DNA of 64,000 nucleotides from Bacillota bacterium (GCA_029224465.1 JAQXUQ010000004.1:1-64000); one strand, 5' to 3'; positions 32,288 through 41,834 are shown, numbered from the stretch's first letter. Numbers and translations are program-made. Notes: generated by a model not told the origin, from the letters alone.

Positions 32288-34048
32288 TCAGTCTTTAAAC
32301 TTCAGATAAGCGCCTTCCATCGGGGAAGCGGCATGTTCCGCGAATAACCGGAGCGCGCCGGCTTTATACTTTCTCGGCTTCGGCACCCATGATTTCCGGC
32401 GTTCTTCGAGGATTTTTTCCATTTCCTCCGGAGTCTTACGCTCGCCCTTGACGCCGACGATATTCAGTTTACGCGCAAAAACATCCAGCTCGATGATATC
32501 GCCTTCCTCAACCAGAGCGATCGGGCCGCCGGCCTGCGCTTCCGGAGAGCAGTGACCAATAACAGGGCCGGTGGAAGCTCCGGAAAAACGGCCGTCTGTA
32601 ATCAGAGCGATTGTCTTACCCAGTTCTTTATCCGAAGATATTGCCTCGGAAGTATAGAACATTTCAGGCATGCCGGAGCCCTTGGGACCTTCGTAGCGGA
32701 TAAATACGGCGTCACCGGGCTGTACCTTGTGGTGCAGTACCGCGTCGATGCATTCCTCTTCGGAATCAAACGGTCTTGCATGCAGCGTTGCTTTGAACAT
32801 TTCCTTCGGGCAGGCGGTGTGCTTGATGACCGCGCCTTCCGGAGCCAGGTTTCCCTTGAGAATCGCGATAGATCCGTCCGTTCCGATTGCCTTGTCAAAC
32901 GGATGAATGATATCTTCCTTCTTAATGTTTGTCCCGCGAGCTTTATTTGCTTTGTCAAGCCATTCCTGGCATCTGTCATAGAAGCCGTTCTTCTTGAGCT
33001 CTTCCAGATTTTCGCCAAGCGTCTTTCCTGTGATGGTCATTACATCAAGGTGAAGCACGCTCTTGATTTCCTCCATGATCGCAGGAACGCCGCCTGCATA
33101 ATAGAAGAACTCGGCCGGATACTCGCCTGCAGGACGCACATTCAGAAGATAGTGAGCGCCGCGGTGAAGTCGGTCAAACGTATCGCCTGTGATTGTAATG
33201 CCGAATTCATGCGCTATTGCCGGAATGTGAAGCAGCGCGTTTGTGGAGCCGGAGATCGCCGCGTGAACCAGAATCGCGTTCTCGAAGCTTTCAAGAGTCA
33301 CGATGTCTCTGGGACGCATGTGCTCCATCTTTGAAAGACGCACAGCCTGACGGCCGGCTTCTCGCGCATATTCGACAAGGTCCGGGCTTGTAGCGGGCAG
33401 CAGCGCGCTACCCGGAAGGGTCAGGCCCAGTGCTTCCGCCATGATCTGCATGGTCGACGCGGTGCCGATGAAAGAGCAGGCGCCGCAGGAAGGACAGGCG
33501 TTTTGTTTTGCCCAGTCGAGACGGGATTTATCAATTTCTCCTCTTTCATATTTAGCGGAATACATGCCCAGTTGTTCCAGCGTGAGCATTTCCGGACCCG
33601 CTGCCATTGTGCCGCCCGTTACAACAACCGAAGGAATATTGACTCTGGCAAGTCCCATGAGATTGCCGGGCATTCCTTTATCGCAGCTCGCAATGAAAAC
33701 GCCCGCGTCAAAAGGCGTTGCGTTCGCCTGAATTTCGATCATGTTCGCGATCATTTCACGACTGGCAAGTGAGTAGTTGATGCCGTCTGTGCCCTGGCTT
33801 TCACCATCGCACATATCAGTTGTAAAATATCTCGCGCCATGTCCGCCTTCTTCGGAGACACCTTCGCGCGCGGCAGCGACAAGTTTATCCAGATGACCGG
33901 ATCCCGGGTGACTGTCTCCGAATGTACTCTCAATGAAAATCTGAGGCTTGGAGAGGTCTTCTACGGACCAGCCGGTTCCAAGACGCAGAGGATCCATTTC
34001 CGGAGAAATTTCACGCATGCGCTGACTGATCAACTGCTTTTCTTTCAT
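32288..34048 (-). CDS. IlvD/EDD superfamily dehydratase, copy 1 (probable aldonate dehydratase)
   Basis: A 586-residue enzyme. The iron-sulfur ligands are in TTDMCDGESQG, FIASCDKGMPGN and CPSCGACSF, and FSGASTGPVIGHCSPEA is the conserved C-terminal block. The family includes dihydroxy-acid dehydratase, phosphogluconate dehydratase and pentonate/hexonate dehydratases. The setting (LarA-family protein, UxuA, MDR dehydrogenase, no branched-chain amino-acid genes) favours an aldonate dehydratase giving a 2-keto-3-deoxy acid. The start follows GGAGGAAAGCAT. It lies 41 bases upstream of uxuA in its transcript. Exact substrate unknown. Confidence 0.9.
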   Translation of the reverse strand: MKEKQLISQRMREISPEMDPLRLGTGWSVEDLSKPQIFIESTFGDSHPGSGHLDKLVAAAREGVSEEGGHGARYFTTDMCDGESQGTDGINYSLASREMIANMIEIQANATPFDAGVFIASCDKGMPGNLMGLARVNIPSVVVTGGTMAAGPEMLTLEQLGMYSAKYERGEIDKSRLDWAKQNACPSCGACSFIGTASTMQIMAEALGLTLPGSALLPATSPDLVEYAREAGRQAVRLSKMEHMRPRDIVTLESFENAILVHAAISGSTNALLHIPAIAHEFGITITGDTFDRLHRGAHYLLNVRPAGEYPAEFFYYAGGVPAIMEEIKSVLHLDVMTITGKTLGENLEELKKNGFYDRCQEWLDKANKARGTNIKKEDIIHPFDKAIGTDGSIAILKGNLAPEGAVIKHTACPKEMFKATLHARPFDSEEECIDAVLHHKVQPGDAVFIRYEGPKGSGMPEMFYTSEAISSDKELGKTIALITDGRFSGASTGPVIGHCSPEAQAGGPIALVEEGDIIELDVFARKLNIVGVKGERKTPEEMEKILEERRKSWVPKPRKYKAGALRLFAEHAASPMEGAYLKFKD

Positions 34049-34104
34049 ATGCTTTCCTCCTTGTAATCATACATTTCCCGTTTTCGGACGCCGGAACGAA
34101 TGTG

Positions 34105-35376
34105 TCAGTCATCCACTTTCCAGAGCCCTAGTGCAGGTGTGCTTACATAATAGATTTCTTCGCCATCCGGCAAAACATTCCAGCCGTCCTTCAGCTTCTT
34201 CGGATCATAACGTTTACTGATCTCGTTATAATCCGCCCACTGATAACCTACGCCCTCAATTTCCTCTCTGGACATCAGATCCGGCCTGGTAGCGTAGGTG
34301 ATCGTGAATCTGCCATCCGTGGATCCCTGAATCAGATGTGCCGCGCTCATCAGTTTTCCCTCGAAGGCGCCCTGACGATAAAGATCAAGGATATGCTTTG
34401 TTCCGGTGTATCCGTATTTGCGGGTCATCGCATCCATTTCTTCATTTTCGCCAAATGCCCGAATACCGGGGGCAAGAAGGATCAGTTCACCGCCGTCCGC
34501 GATCATCATGCGGGTGCGGTACACGCCTTTATTGCCGACCCATGTGGTTTTCAGTTCTGTAGGTTCCAGATATGCGACAACCTTCGCGGCCCTTCTTTCC
34601 ACATGGACGATGTTGAGCTTCTGTGCCAGTTCGCAGGCATGCTCAAAAGGTTTTCTGGATTGCCCGATGTATAAACCGTGAAGCTTGACCGCATCATTTT
34701 CGGAGGTCGTGACCGTCTGCAGATATACAAGCGGGATCTTGCCGTCAATAAAGTGCTGCTGCGCGTAATCATACAGCTTTCTCGCAGGGCTGTTCATCAC
34801 GCCAAGCGCTTTTTCCATGCCGCAGATTGCGCTCAGCATGTGCGACTTATTGATCATCTCGCGTCCGCCGGTGCCAACGAAAATATTCTTTGAATAATTC
34901 GCCATGCCAACGACTTCGTGCGGAACAACCTGCCCGACCGAGAGAATCAGATCATACCCGCCGTCGAACAGAAGATGGTTGACTTCAACGTCAATTTTTT
35001 CGGGGAAAAGTCCGCCGCTGATCTCTGCACATACTTCCGCGGGGACATATCCAAGCCGGATGGTGTCAGTCTGCCAGTGATGGACGATGATCCGGTCTCT
35101 TGGGATCACATCACCGAAGAACTTTTGCATTTCTTCATCGCTCATCGGCATGTGGGTACCCAGCGCGGGCATGACATCGACATGCGCTTTGTCACCGATC
35201 ATTTGATAGATCTTCTGCGTGATGATACCGGAATAGGAATAGCATCGTGTATAATCCGGAGGAATAATCAGAACCTTATGAATATCGGGCCACTGACTTA
35301 AAAGATTCCGCAGCATTTCGTTCAGCTGTGCATCAGAGATACCGTTTTTCTCCTCTGTAAGGTAGAGTTCCTTCAT
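34105..35376 (-). CDS. LarA-family racemase/epimerase (nickel-pincer type)
   Basis: A 423-residue protein of the LarA (DUF2088) family. Marks are DVMPALGTHMPMSDEEM, IIVHHWQTD, LSVGQVVPHEVVGMANYSKN with VGTGGRE, and the later KTTWVGNKGVYRTRMMIADGGELI. LarA enzymes use a nickel-pincer nucleotide to invert the C2 carbon of 2-hydroxy acids; lactate, malate and aldonate forms are known. Here it lies in an operon with aldonate enzymes, so a C2 epimerisation such as gluconate/mannonate is likely, by inference. The cofactor genes larB, larC and larE are not in the window. GAGGT precedes the start. Confidence 0.85.
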   Translation of the reverse strand: MKELYLTEEKNGISDAQLNEMLRNLLSQWPDIHKVLIIPPDYTRCYSYSGIITQKIYQMIGDKAHVDVMPALGTHMPMSDEEMQKFFGDVIPRDRIIVHHWQTDTIRLGYVPAEVCAEISGGLFPEKIDVEVNHLLFDGGYDLILSVGQVVPHEVVGMANYSKNIFVGTGGREMINKSHMLSAICGMEKALGVMNSPARKLYDYAQQHFIDGKIPLVYLQTVTTSENDAVKLHGLYIGQSRKPFEHACELAQKLNIVHVERRAAKVVAYLEPTELKTTWVGNKGVYRTRMMIADGGELILLAPGIRAFGENEEMDAMTRKYGYTGTKHILDLYRQGAFEGKLMSAAHLIQGSTDGRFTITYATRPDLMSREEIEGVGYQWADYNEISKRYDPKKLKDGWNVLPDGEEIYYVSTPALGLWKVDD

Positions 35377-35452
35377 ATGCTTATACCTCGTAATTTGAAA
35401 AAGGCCGGAGCAGCATAAGCTGCTCTGGCTGACTGCTGTTTATGAAATAATT

Positions 35453-36487
35453 TTACTTGTCTAATCCTACGTTTACAACAACCTTCAGGTAGTTTCCGGG
35501 GTTCTTTTCGATGTCTCTTATGGTTTCCGGTGCTTCGTCCATAGAAACAACCTTTGTCAGAATTCTGCGGATATCAACCTTGCCGGAGTTGATCAGCTCA
35601 ATTGCCTCTTCAAATTCTCCTGCGCTGGTGCGTGCTCCGCGGATATCAACTTCTTTCTTGGTAATCATATCGGTAGGGAGAGAAGTCTCCTTGGACGGCC
35701 AGCCCGTGAATGTAATGCGGCCCGCGTTGGAAACGATGTCAAGAGTCTGACGGATGCAGGGATTTGCTCCGGTGCATTCCATGACAAGCTGCGCACCTAC
35801 GCCATTAGTAATTTCATTAATTCTGGCTACAACGTCTTCCTTGCCGGAATTAATGATGTTCTCAACACCGACGCTCTTTGCAAAATCCAGTCTTTCCTGT
35901 ACAAGATCGATGATCGTTGCGTGCGCGCCGTAAGCCTGCGCAACCATGCCCGCGAGAACGCCGATCGTTCCGGCGCCGTAGATCGCCACATGTTCACCGG
36001 CCTTGAGAGCACCTCTGTGAACACCATGAAGAGAAATCGTAAGAGGTTCTGCCATAGCCGCGAGAACCCAGTCCATGTCATCAGGCATCTTTACAAGCAG
36101 CTTGGAAGGATGGCAGAAATACTCGGCCATGCCGCCGTCAATATGAACGCCAAGCACATGCAGATCTACGCAGCAGTTGGTTCTTCCGATGCTGCAGGGA
36201 TAACAGTGACCGCAATATACATAAGGATCGACGATGACCTTGTCGCCGACCTTGAATCCCTTCGGATTGTCTTCTTCGTCAATGGCTTCAATAATTCCGG
36301 CGAGTTCGTGACCGATGACTCTGGGATAGGAAACCAGCTTGTTGGTTCCGCGGAATGCGCCGATATCGGAACCGCATACGCCGGCGGTCATGATACGGAT
36401 CAGAGCCTGTCCCTTTCCGGGCTTCTCAGGTCTGTCCTGTTCAACGCAGGCAATTTCCCAGGGCTTTTCGATTTTGACAGCTTTCAT
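35453..36487 (-). CDS. Zinc-dependent MDR dehydrogenase (sugar-acid dehydrogenase), copy 2
   Basis: A 344-residue protein. Catalytic zinc ligands are in AGVCGSD and VIGHELAGII, the structural zinc site is YCGHCYPCSIGRTNCC, and the nucleotide-binding loop is IYGAGTIGVLAG. It resembles idonate or galactonate 5-dehydrogenases. It is the first gene of the left aldonate operon, read from a promoter at 36582-36610. The remnant at 25546 is a decayed close relative. It may interconvert a 5-keto or 3-keto acid and an aldonate; the substrate is not defined. AAAGGAG precedes the start. Confidence 0.9.
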   Translation of the reverse strand: MKAVKIEKPWEIACVEQDRPEKPGKGQALIRIMTAGVCGSDIGAFRGTNKLVSYPRVIGHELAGIIEAIDEEDNPKGFKVGDKVIVDPYVYCGHCYPCSIGRTNCCVDLHVLGVHIDGGMAEYFCHPSKLLVKMPDDMDWVLAAMAEPLTISLHGVHRGALKAGEHVAIYGAGTIGVLAGMVAQAYGAHATIIDLVQERLDFAKSVGVENIINSGKEDVVARINEITNGVGAQLVMECTGANPCIRQTLDIVSNAGRITFTGWPSKETSLPTDMITKKEVDIRGARTSAGEFEEAIELINSGKVDIRRILTKVVSMDEAPETIRDIEKNPGNYLKVVVNVGLDK

Positions 36488-36581
36488 AAGTTAATATTCT
36501 CCTTTCGGTATATGAAGTTTAAGGTGGATAAGAATGCTCCAATGTGTGGATATACAACTTGATTTTTCATCAGGCGACTTC

Positions 36582-36610
36582 ATTATAACGTCATACGTCA
36601 TACGACACAA
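36582..36610 (-). promoter_or_regulatory. Left divergent promoter with ATACGTCATACG operator
   Basis: On the reverse strand TTGTGT (36610-36605), a 17-base spacer and TATAAT (36587-36582). The spacer holds the 12-mer at 36593-36604; a second overlapping half repeat (ACGTCATACGTCATACG) is present. It drives the dehydrogenase-LarA-EDD-UxuA operon. The core fits GT-N3-AC, the usual FadR-family GntR pattern. Confidence 0.8.
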
Positions 36611-36827
36611 TGCAAAAGTTGCACATAAATGGAAGTGAATAATTGTAGAAAACATGTAATTGAAATTTATGTATTATGATGGCATAATAATTGGATTTTT
36701 TTTTAAACAGTAGTTTTTATATACAACAATATAATATGAAAACACGGTCAATTGTAAATTAATGCCAAAAAATGAATCTGCAGATTAGAGATTATTAATG
36801 AAAATTTAATTTTTGACATGTTTTGGA

Positions 36828-36856
36828 TTGACACTAGACGTATGACGTATTATGTT
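36828..36856 (+). promoter_or_regulatory. Right divergent promoter with the inverted 12-mer
   Basis: TTGACA (36828-36833), a 17-base spacer and TATGTT (36851-36856). The same 12-mer is in the spacer in inverse orientation (CGTATGACGTAT, 36839-36850). It drives gntP. The AT-rich rest of the 490-base gap 36488-36977 shows no gene. Confidence 0.8.
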
Positions 36857-36977
36857 TCAGACAGGATAGATGAAGGTGCGGGCGATTTCAGGAACCATCG
36901 TCTGCGAAGATCCTGTAAGCGGAATAATAGAAAGTCCGCAGAACAGGGGGGACATTCAGTAAAAGGAGAAATGACCT

Positions 36978-38342
36978 ATGTTAATGGTAATCTTCCTGAT
37001 TTCAATCGCGGTGCTGCTGTTCTGTATCATTAAGTTGAAACTGAACGCTTTCGTAGCACTGCTGGTAACTGCGTACGGAACAGGTATAGCCTGCCGCATG
37101 TCTCTTGCGGATGTCACGGACACGGTAACCGCCAAGTTCGGTTCGACCCTTGGCGGCATTGGTATTGTAACCGGCCTTGGCGTTATCCTCGGCATGTTCA
37201 TGTATGAGTCCGGCGGTATTGACAATATCGCGAATGGCATTCTGAAGAAACTTGGCGATGACAAGTCCCAGATTGCTGTCGCGATCTCCGGATTCATCAC
37301 AGGTATTCCTGTATTCGGTGATGTTGTTTACATTATGTTCGCGCCGATGCTGCGTGTACTTTCCAGAAGAACCGGCTATTCCATGACAGGTTATGCCTGC
37401 GCGATCTCCATTGCGACAACCTGCACATTTGCCCTTGTACTTCCGACAGCCCCGCCTCTTGCGGTAGCGGAGAACATGGGAATTAACGTAGGTATTTTCT
37501 TCTTCTACGCATTGATTTCCGCATTTGTCGGCATGATCGTCGGTGGTATCATCTACGGCGGATTCCTGAACAAGCAGGACCATAAAGCCGGCAAAACATG
37601 GGACTTCTCCGATATGGACGCCGAAATAAAGGAAGCGGCGGAGGAAACAGGAAAAGCCGGTGCAAAGCCGAAGATGAGCGCGGGAATGGCTCTGTCCATT
37701 CTGCTCGTTCCCATCATTCTGATTCTGATTGGTTCGTTCGGTCCGATGTTTATGCCGGAAGGAACTGTTTTGAATGTACTTAAGTTCCTCGGCTCCAAGA
37801 ATGTAGCAATGACGATAGGTGTCCTTTACGGTGCCCTGATTTCCAGACCGTATCTGCAGCGTTCCGTTACCGAGATTATGTCGGACGGCGCAGACAAGGT
37901 CGGCCTGATCCTTCTGATCACCGGTGCCGGCGGAGCTTACGGCGGAATCCTTCAGGCTTCCGGCATTGCTGATTTTATTACCGGATTTTTCGGAAAGTTC
38001 AACATTCCGATCCTTGTGCTCTGCTTTGTCATCGCGCAGGTTCTGCGGTGCGCTCAGGGATCCACGACAGTCGCTCTTACAACGACATCTGCCATTATGG
38101 CGTCGGCGGCCGCGGCTTCCGGAGTTTCTCCGATTCTCTGCGCGATTGCCATCTGCGCGGGCGGCATCGGACTTTCTCTTCCGAACGATTCCGGATTCTG
38201 GGCAATTTCCAGATTCTTCCATATCGATGTCACAGATACGATCCGCGGCTGGACGATCGGCGGCTTCATTGCAGGCGTAACGATCCTGATTTTTGTCAGC
38301 ATCCTCAGCCTTTTCCAGGGAGTTCTTCCGGGACTGATGTGA
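36978..38342 (+). CDS. GntP-family gluconate (aldonate):H+ symporter
   Basis: A 454-residue permease with about 12-14 membrane helices. The family marks are KFGSTLGGIGIVTGLGVILGMFM, ITGIPVFGDVVYIMFAPM, LPTAPPLAVAENMGI, LLITGAGGAYGGIL and, near the end, LPNDSGFWAISRF. GntP proteins import gluconate or related aldonates with protons. AAAGGAG precedes the ATG by 10 bases. It is the first gene of the right divergent operon, followed by a terminator and the GntR-dehydratase-aldolase genes. Exact solute is not given by sequence. Confidence 0.93.
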   Translation: MLMVIFLISIAVLLFCIIKLKLNAFVALLVTAYGTGIACRMSLADVTDTVTAKFGSTLGGIGIVTGLGVILGMFMYESGGIDNIANGILKKLGDDKSQIAVAISGFITGIPVFGDVVYIMFAPMLRVLSRRTGYSMTGYACAISIATTCTFALVLPTAPPLAVAENMGINVGIFFFYALISAFVGMIVGGIIYGGFLNKQDHKAGKTWDFSDMDAEIKEAAEETGKAGAKPKMSAGMALSILLVPIILILIGSFGPMFMPEGTVLNVLKFLGSKNVAMTIGVLYGALISRPYLQRSVTEIMSDGADKVGLILLITGAGGAYGGILQASGIADFITGFFGKFNIPILVLCFVIAQVLRCAQGSTTVALTTTSAIMASAAAASGVSPILCAIAICAGGIGLSLPNDSGFWAISRFFHIDVTDTIRGWTIGGFIAGVTILIFVSILSLFQGVLPGLM

Positions 38343-38440
38343 CGCGGTTTCTTACAACTTATAATCAGGTCCGACTGCTGACGGCCTGATCGAACTGTCT
38401 TCCGGAGCGAGGTTCCTGCCCGGAAAACGGTTATTCAATG

Positions 38441-38484
38441 ACAGGAAGGCCGGAGAAGATAAGCTCCGGCCTCCCTGTGTTTTT
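38441..38484 (+). terminator. Terminator after gntP
   Basis: ACAGGAAGGCCGGAG pairs with CTCCGGCCTCCCTGT with one mismatch over 15 bp, followed by GTTTTT. Confidence 0.88.
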
Positions 38485-38508
38485 ACCTAAATTCCAGATG
38501 TTCTGTGA

Positions 38509-38547
38509 TATAATTCTGAAAGTCAGTAAATACCATAAATGGTATTT
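38509..38547 (+). promoter_or_regulatory. Promoter and palindromic operator of the GntR-EDD-aldolase operon
   Basis: An extended -10 (TGATATAAT; TATAAT at 38509-38514) is followed 13 bases later by AAATACCATAAATGGTATTT (38528-38547), perfect 8-bp arms. This overlaps or follows the start site, the usual place for autorepression. The sequence differs from the ATACGTCATACG boxes. Confidence 0.7.
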
Positions 38548-38596
38548 GCGGCTGTTCATTTCATTGGAAAGGCATCGTGGTCATCAGGTAATCAAT

Positions 38597-39331
38597 ATGC
38601 AGGAAAATCAGTTTCAGAATGTTACAACCAACAATCTGCCGCTCCCGGAAAGGGTTGCCGAGCAGATTTCGCAGCTGATCATAACCAGAAATCTTAAAAG
38701 CGGAGACAAGCTTCCGAACGAGTTCGAGCTGGGAAGTCTGCTGAATGTCGGCCGGGGTTCCATCAGAGAAGCCGTCAAGATATTGGTGGCCAGAAACATC
38801 CTTGTCATTCAAAGGGGAAAAGGTACCTTTATTGCCAATAATCCGGGGCAGGTCAGCGATCCATTGGGATTCGCGTTTTATAAAGACCAGCTCAAGCTCG
38901 CGCAGGATCTTCTGGAGGTACGTATGGAGATCGAGCCATGGGTCGCGCAGCTGGCGGCAGAACGAGCAACGGATGCAGATATTGAGAATATAAAAAGAAT
39001 ATGCGGTGAAGTCGAGACAGATATACTGGAAAAAAGAGATCATCTTCCGAATGACAACCGGTTTCATATCGCGATCGCCGACTGCACGCATAATGATGTC
39101 GTACCGAAACTGATTCCGGTCATTACTTATGCAGTCGGTCTCTTCGGTTCTTTGAACGGAACCAGACTTCTTGCCGCAACGATTTCCGGACATCGGAATA
39201 TTGTTGACGCGATTGCGGCGCATGATCCTGCCATGGCACGAAAGATGATGGCCGAGCATCTGGAACAGAATCGTAAATCTATTATGGAAGCGGTGAACAT
39301 GAGGACAGATAAAGATGAATCAGAGGAGTAA
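38597..39331 (+). CDS. GntR family regulator, FadR subfamily
   Basis: A 244-residue regulator. The winged helix has [42 protein letters not shown] and [10 protein letters not shown], and the FCD-type helical domain has [35 protein letters not shown] and [13 protein letters not shown]. The frame is open 53 codons further up, but the chosen ATG (weak AGGT site) puts the TATAAT and palindrome upstream. It overlaps the next gene by 17 bases. It probably controls the divergent aldonate operons through the GT-N3-AC boxes, and possibly its own promoter. Confidence 0.88.
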   Translation: MQENQFQNVTTNNLPLPERVAEQISQLIITRNLKSGDKLPNEFELGSLLNVGRGSIREAVKILVARNILVIQRGKGTFIANNPGQVSDPLGFAFYKDQLKLAQDLLEVRMEIEPWVAQLAAERATDADIENIKRICGEVETDILEKRDHLPNDNRFHIAIADCTHNDVVPKLIPVITYAVGLFGSLNGTRLLAATISGHRNIVDAIAAHDPAMARKMMAEHLEQNRKSIMEAVNMRTDKDESEE

Positions 39332-41033
39332 AAGTGAAAGATTATGGTGGTCGCAGTTTGACGCTCTCGAAATGGGCAGCGGCTGGGACGAGCATGATAT
39401 TCAAAAGCCGCAGATTATGATAGAAGACGCGTATGGCGATTCCCATCCCGGAAGCGTACATCTTAACAGACTCACCGAACAGGCGAAGTACGGCGTTTTC
39501 GAAAAAGGCGGTTTCCCGGCACAGTATCACTGCACAGACATCTGCGACGGCTGTGCGCAGGGAGGACCGGGCATGAACGTCATTCTCGCGTCCCGTGAAG
39601 CAATCGCCAATATGGTGGAGATGCACGCGAGTGCGGTCCAGTGGGACGGCATGATTCTTTCCTCGAGCTGCGATAAATCCGTGCCGGCGCATTTGAAGGC
39701 AATCGCCAGAATGGATATCCCTTCGATCTTTATTCCGGGTGGAAGCATGAGACCCGGTCCGAACGCAACGACATCGATTCTTGCCGGAGATATCTCTTTG
39801 CGTCAGAAGAGAAAAGACGCAATTTCACCGGAAGAAATCCGGGATTATAAATTGACCGGCTGTCCTTCCTGTGGGGCCTGCGCCTTCCTCGGAACGGCCA
39901 GCACGATGCAGTGTATGGCAGAAGCGCTGGGACTTGCACTCCCCGGAAGTGCGCTTGCTCCGGCAACGATGCGTGACATTCTGGACTATGCTAGAGAAGC
40001 AGGCCGCAAAATCATGGAGCTGGCCGCGAAGGATATACGGCCGTCGCAGATTCTGACCGAGGCGGCATTTCGCAACGCTATCATTGTACACAGCGCGATC
40101 GGAGGTTCAACGAACGCGACCCTGCATCTGCCTAGCATCGCGAGAGAGCTCGGGTATGATCTGCCGATTGAACTGTTTGATGAAATCAACCATAAAGTTC
40201 CGCACATCGGCAACGTAACGCCGAGCGGACAGCATCAGACAGAGTCCTTCTGGTTTGCCGGCGGAATTCCGATGGTTCAGCTGGAGCTGCGCGATATGCT
40301 TGACCTCGATGTCATGACGGTTACAGGTAAAACCCTCGGTGAAAATCTGGAAGATCTGCAGAAGTCTCATTTCTTTGAAAGAAATCTTGGCTATCTTCAC
40401 AACTACGGATTGCAGAGGGAAGATGTCATTCTTCCGGTTGATCAGATTCATGAAATTGGCAGCGTTGCAGTTATGAAGGGGAATATTGCGCCGGAGGGGT
40501 CTGTTTTTAAGTATTCGGCGTGTGTACCCGAACAGAGAAAGGTTACCGGACCTGCCAGGGTTTTTGACTGCGAGCAGGATGCCTATAACGCGGTTGTAGA
40601 ACACAAAATTCATTCGGGAGACATTATGGTCATTCGTTACGAAGGACCAAGAGGCGCCGGCATGCCGGAAATGCTGATGGAAACGGAAGCGATTGTCTGT
40701 GATCCGACCATCAACGGAAAAGTTGCACTTCTTACCGACGGACGTTTTTCCGGAGCGACAAGGGGAGCTGCAATCGGTCATGTGAGCCCGGAAGCGGCAA
40801 GCGGCGGGCCAATCGCGTTCCTCGAAGAAGGAGACCTGATCTCCTACGACTGTGAGACCCGGGAAATTAATATGACGGGAATTCATGGCGTTCCATGCTC
40901 GATTGAAGAGGCGTCTGCAGAGCTGGAAAGAAGGTCGAAGGCAGGAATCCCCAAGCGGCCAAATCGCAAAGGATTCTATAAGTTCTATACAGACCATGCT
41001 GTTTCTGCGATGAAAGGGGCAGGGCTGGAGTAA
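39315..41033 (+). CDS. IlvD/EDD superfamily dehydratase, copy 2 (probable aldonate dehydratase)
   Basis: A 572-residue enzyme parallel to the one at 32288. The cluster ligands are in [24 protein letters not shown] and CPSCGACAF, with [19 protein letters not shown] near the end. It starts inside the 3' end of the GntR gene (17-base overlap) and is followed after 33 bases by an aldolase gene. That pairing gives a two-step route: aldonate to 2-keto-3-deoxy acid, then cleavage to pyruvate and an aldehyde. The two copies are clearly diverged, so they probably act on different stereoisomers. Confidence 0.9.
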   Translation: MNQRSKSERLWWSQFDALEMGSGWDEHDIQKPQIMIEDAYGDSHPGSVHLNRLTEQAKYGVFEKGGFPAQYHCTDICDGCAQGGPGMNVILASREAIANMVEMHASAVQWDGMILSSSCDKSVPAHLKAIARMDIPSIFIPGGSMRPGPNATTSILAGDISLRQKRKDAISPEEIRDYKLTGCPSCGACAFLGTASTMQCMAEALGLALPGSALAPATMRDILDYAREAGRKIMELAAKDIRPSQILTEAAFRNAIIVHSAIGGSTNATLHLPSIARELGYDLPIELFDEINHKVPHIGNVTPSGQHQTESFWFAGGIPMVQLELRDMLDLDVMTVTGKTLGENLEDLQKSHFFERNLGYLHNYGLQREDVILPVDQIHEIGSVAVMKGNIAPEGSVFKYSACVPEQRKVTGPARVFDCEQDAYNAVVEHKIHSGDIMVIRYEGPRGAGMPEMLMETEAIVCDPTINGKVALLTDGRFSGATRGAAIGHVSPEAASGGPIAFLEEGDLISYDCETREINMTGIHGVPCSIEEASAELERRSKAGIPKRPNRKGFYKFYTDHAVSAMKGAGLE

Positions 41034-41066
41034 CGATCTGTCCTGCGAACAGTAAAGGGGAAAATT

Positions 41067-41834
41067 ATGAAAAATCTTTGGAAAGAAAAGCTTGACCGGG
41101 GAGAAAAAACCGTAGGCACGTTTTTCGAGAGCGGCAGTGCGGCAGCCATTGAAAGTATGGGCTTCGCAGGGCTTGACTATGTCATTATCGACACAGAACA
41201 CGGCCCTTTTGAAGCGGAAAGCGTCGGAGATTTTGTCTGTGCTGCGGAAAGGAGAAATCTGACCCCGCTCGCGAGAGTCAAGGAGATTTCAAGACCTGCT
41301 GTTTTGAAACTTCTGGATGTCGGCTGCAAGGGCTTAATTATACCCCAGGTTCATTCGATTGGAGATGTCCGGCAGGTTGTGGAGTATGGCAAGTACTATC
41401 CGATCGGCAGCCGCGGCGTCGCCGGGCAGAGATCGAACGGCTTTACATATGATATGGGAGGCTCGCTGGATGAATGGTTCCGGAACGCAAACGAGGAAAC
41501 GCTGCTGATCCCTCAGTGTGAGACAACAGGTTGCCTCGAGGATATTGAAAATATCGCCGCAGTCGAGGGCATCGCCGGAATTTTTATCGGACCGTACGAC
41601 CTTTCTACTGCGATGGGGATGCCCGGACAGTTCTCCAATCCGGAATTTCTGAAGGCAGTGCGCAGGATTATAGATGCCTGCCATGCAGCCGGTAAGTTCT
41701 GCATGATTTACTGCGATAACGCGAAGAAGGCGCAGGAGTATTTCAAGATGAATGTGGACAGCGCTGCCATCGGGCTGGATATCTGTGTCATGGTGGACGG
41801 GTATCGTCAGGTCGTGAAAGAGGCGCTGGAGTAA
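41067..41834 (+). CDS. HpcH/HpaI-family aldolase (2-keto-3-deoxy acid aldolase)
   Basis: A 255-residue class II aldolase of the HpcH/HpaI family. It has the conserved VIIDTEHGPF motif (Glu and His for metal and substrate), DVGCKGLIIPQVHS, RGVAGQRSNGF, and GIAGIFIGPYDLSTAMGMPGQ. Members cleave 2-keto-3-deoxy-L-rhamnonate, KDG-like or 4-hydroxy-2-oxo acids to pyruvate and an aldehyde with a divalent metal. AAAGGGGAAAATT precedes the start. In this operon it most likely splits the product of the dehydratase before it; no KDG kinase is present. A terminator follows. Confidence 0.9.
   Translation: MKNLWKEKLDRGEKTVGTFFESGSAAAIESMGFAGLDYVIIDTEHGPFEAESVGDFVCAAERRNLTPLARVKEISRPAVLKLLDVGCKGLIIPQVHSIGDVRQVVEYGKYYPIGSRGVAGQRSNGFTYDMGGSLDEWFRNANEETLLIPQCETTGCLEDIENIAAVEGIAGIFIGPYDLSTAMGMPGQFSNPEFLKAVRRIIDACHAAGKFCMIYCDNAKKAQEYFKMNVDSAAIGLDICVMVDGYRQVVKEALE

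Noticed and set aside
37002-38222. Reverse-strand open frame of 406 codons opposite the GntP gene
   Set aside because: Composition is rich in Arg, Asn and His as expected from antisense of a membrane protein; no ribosome site.
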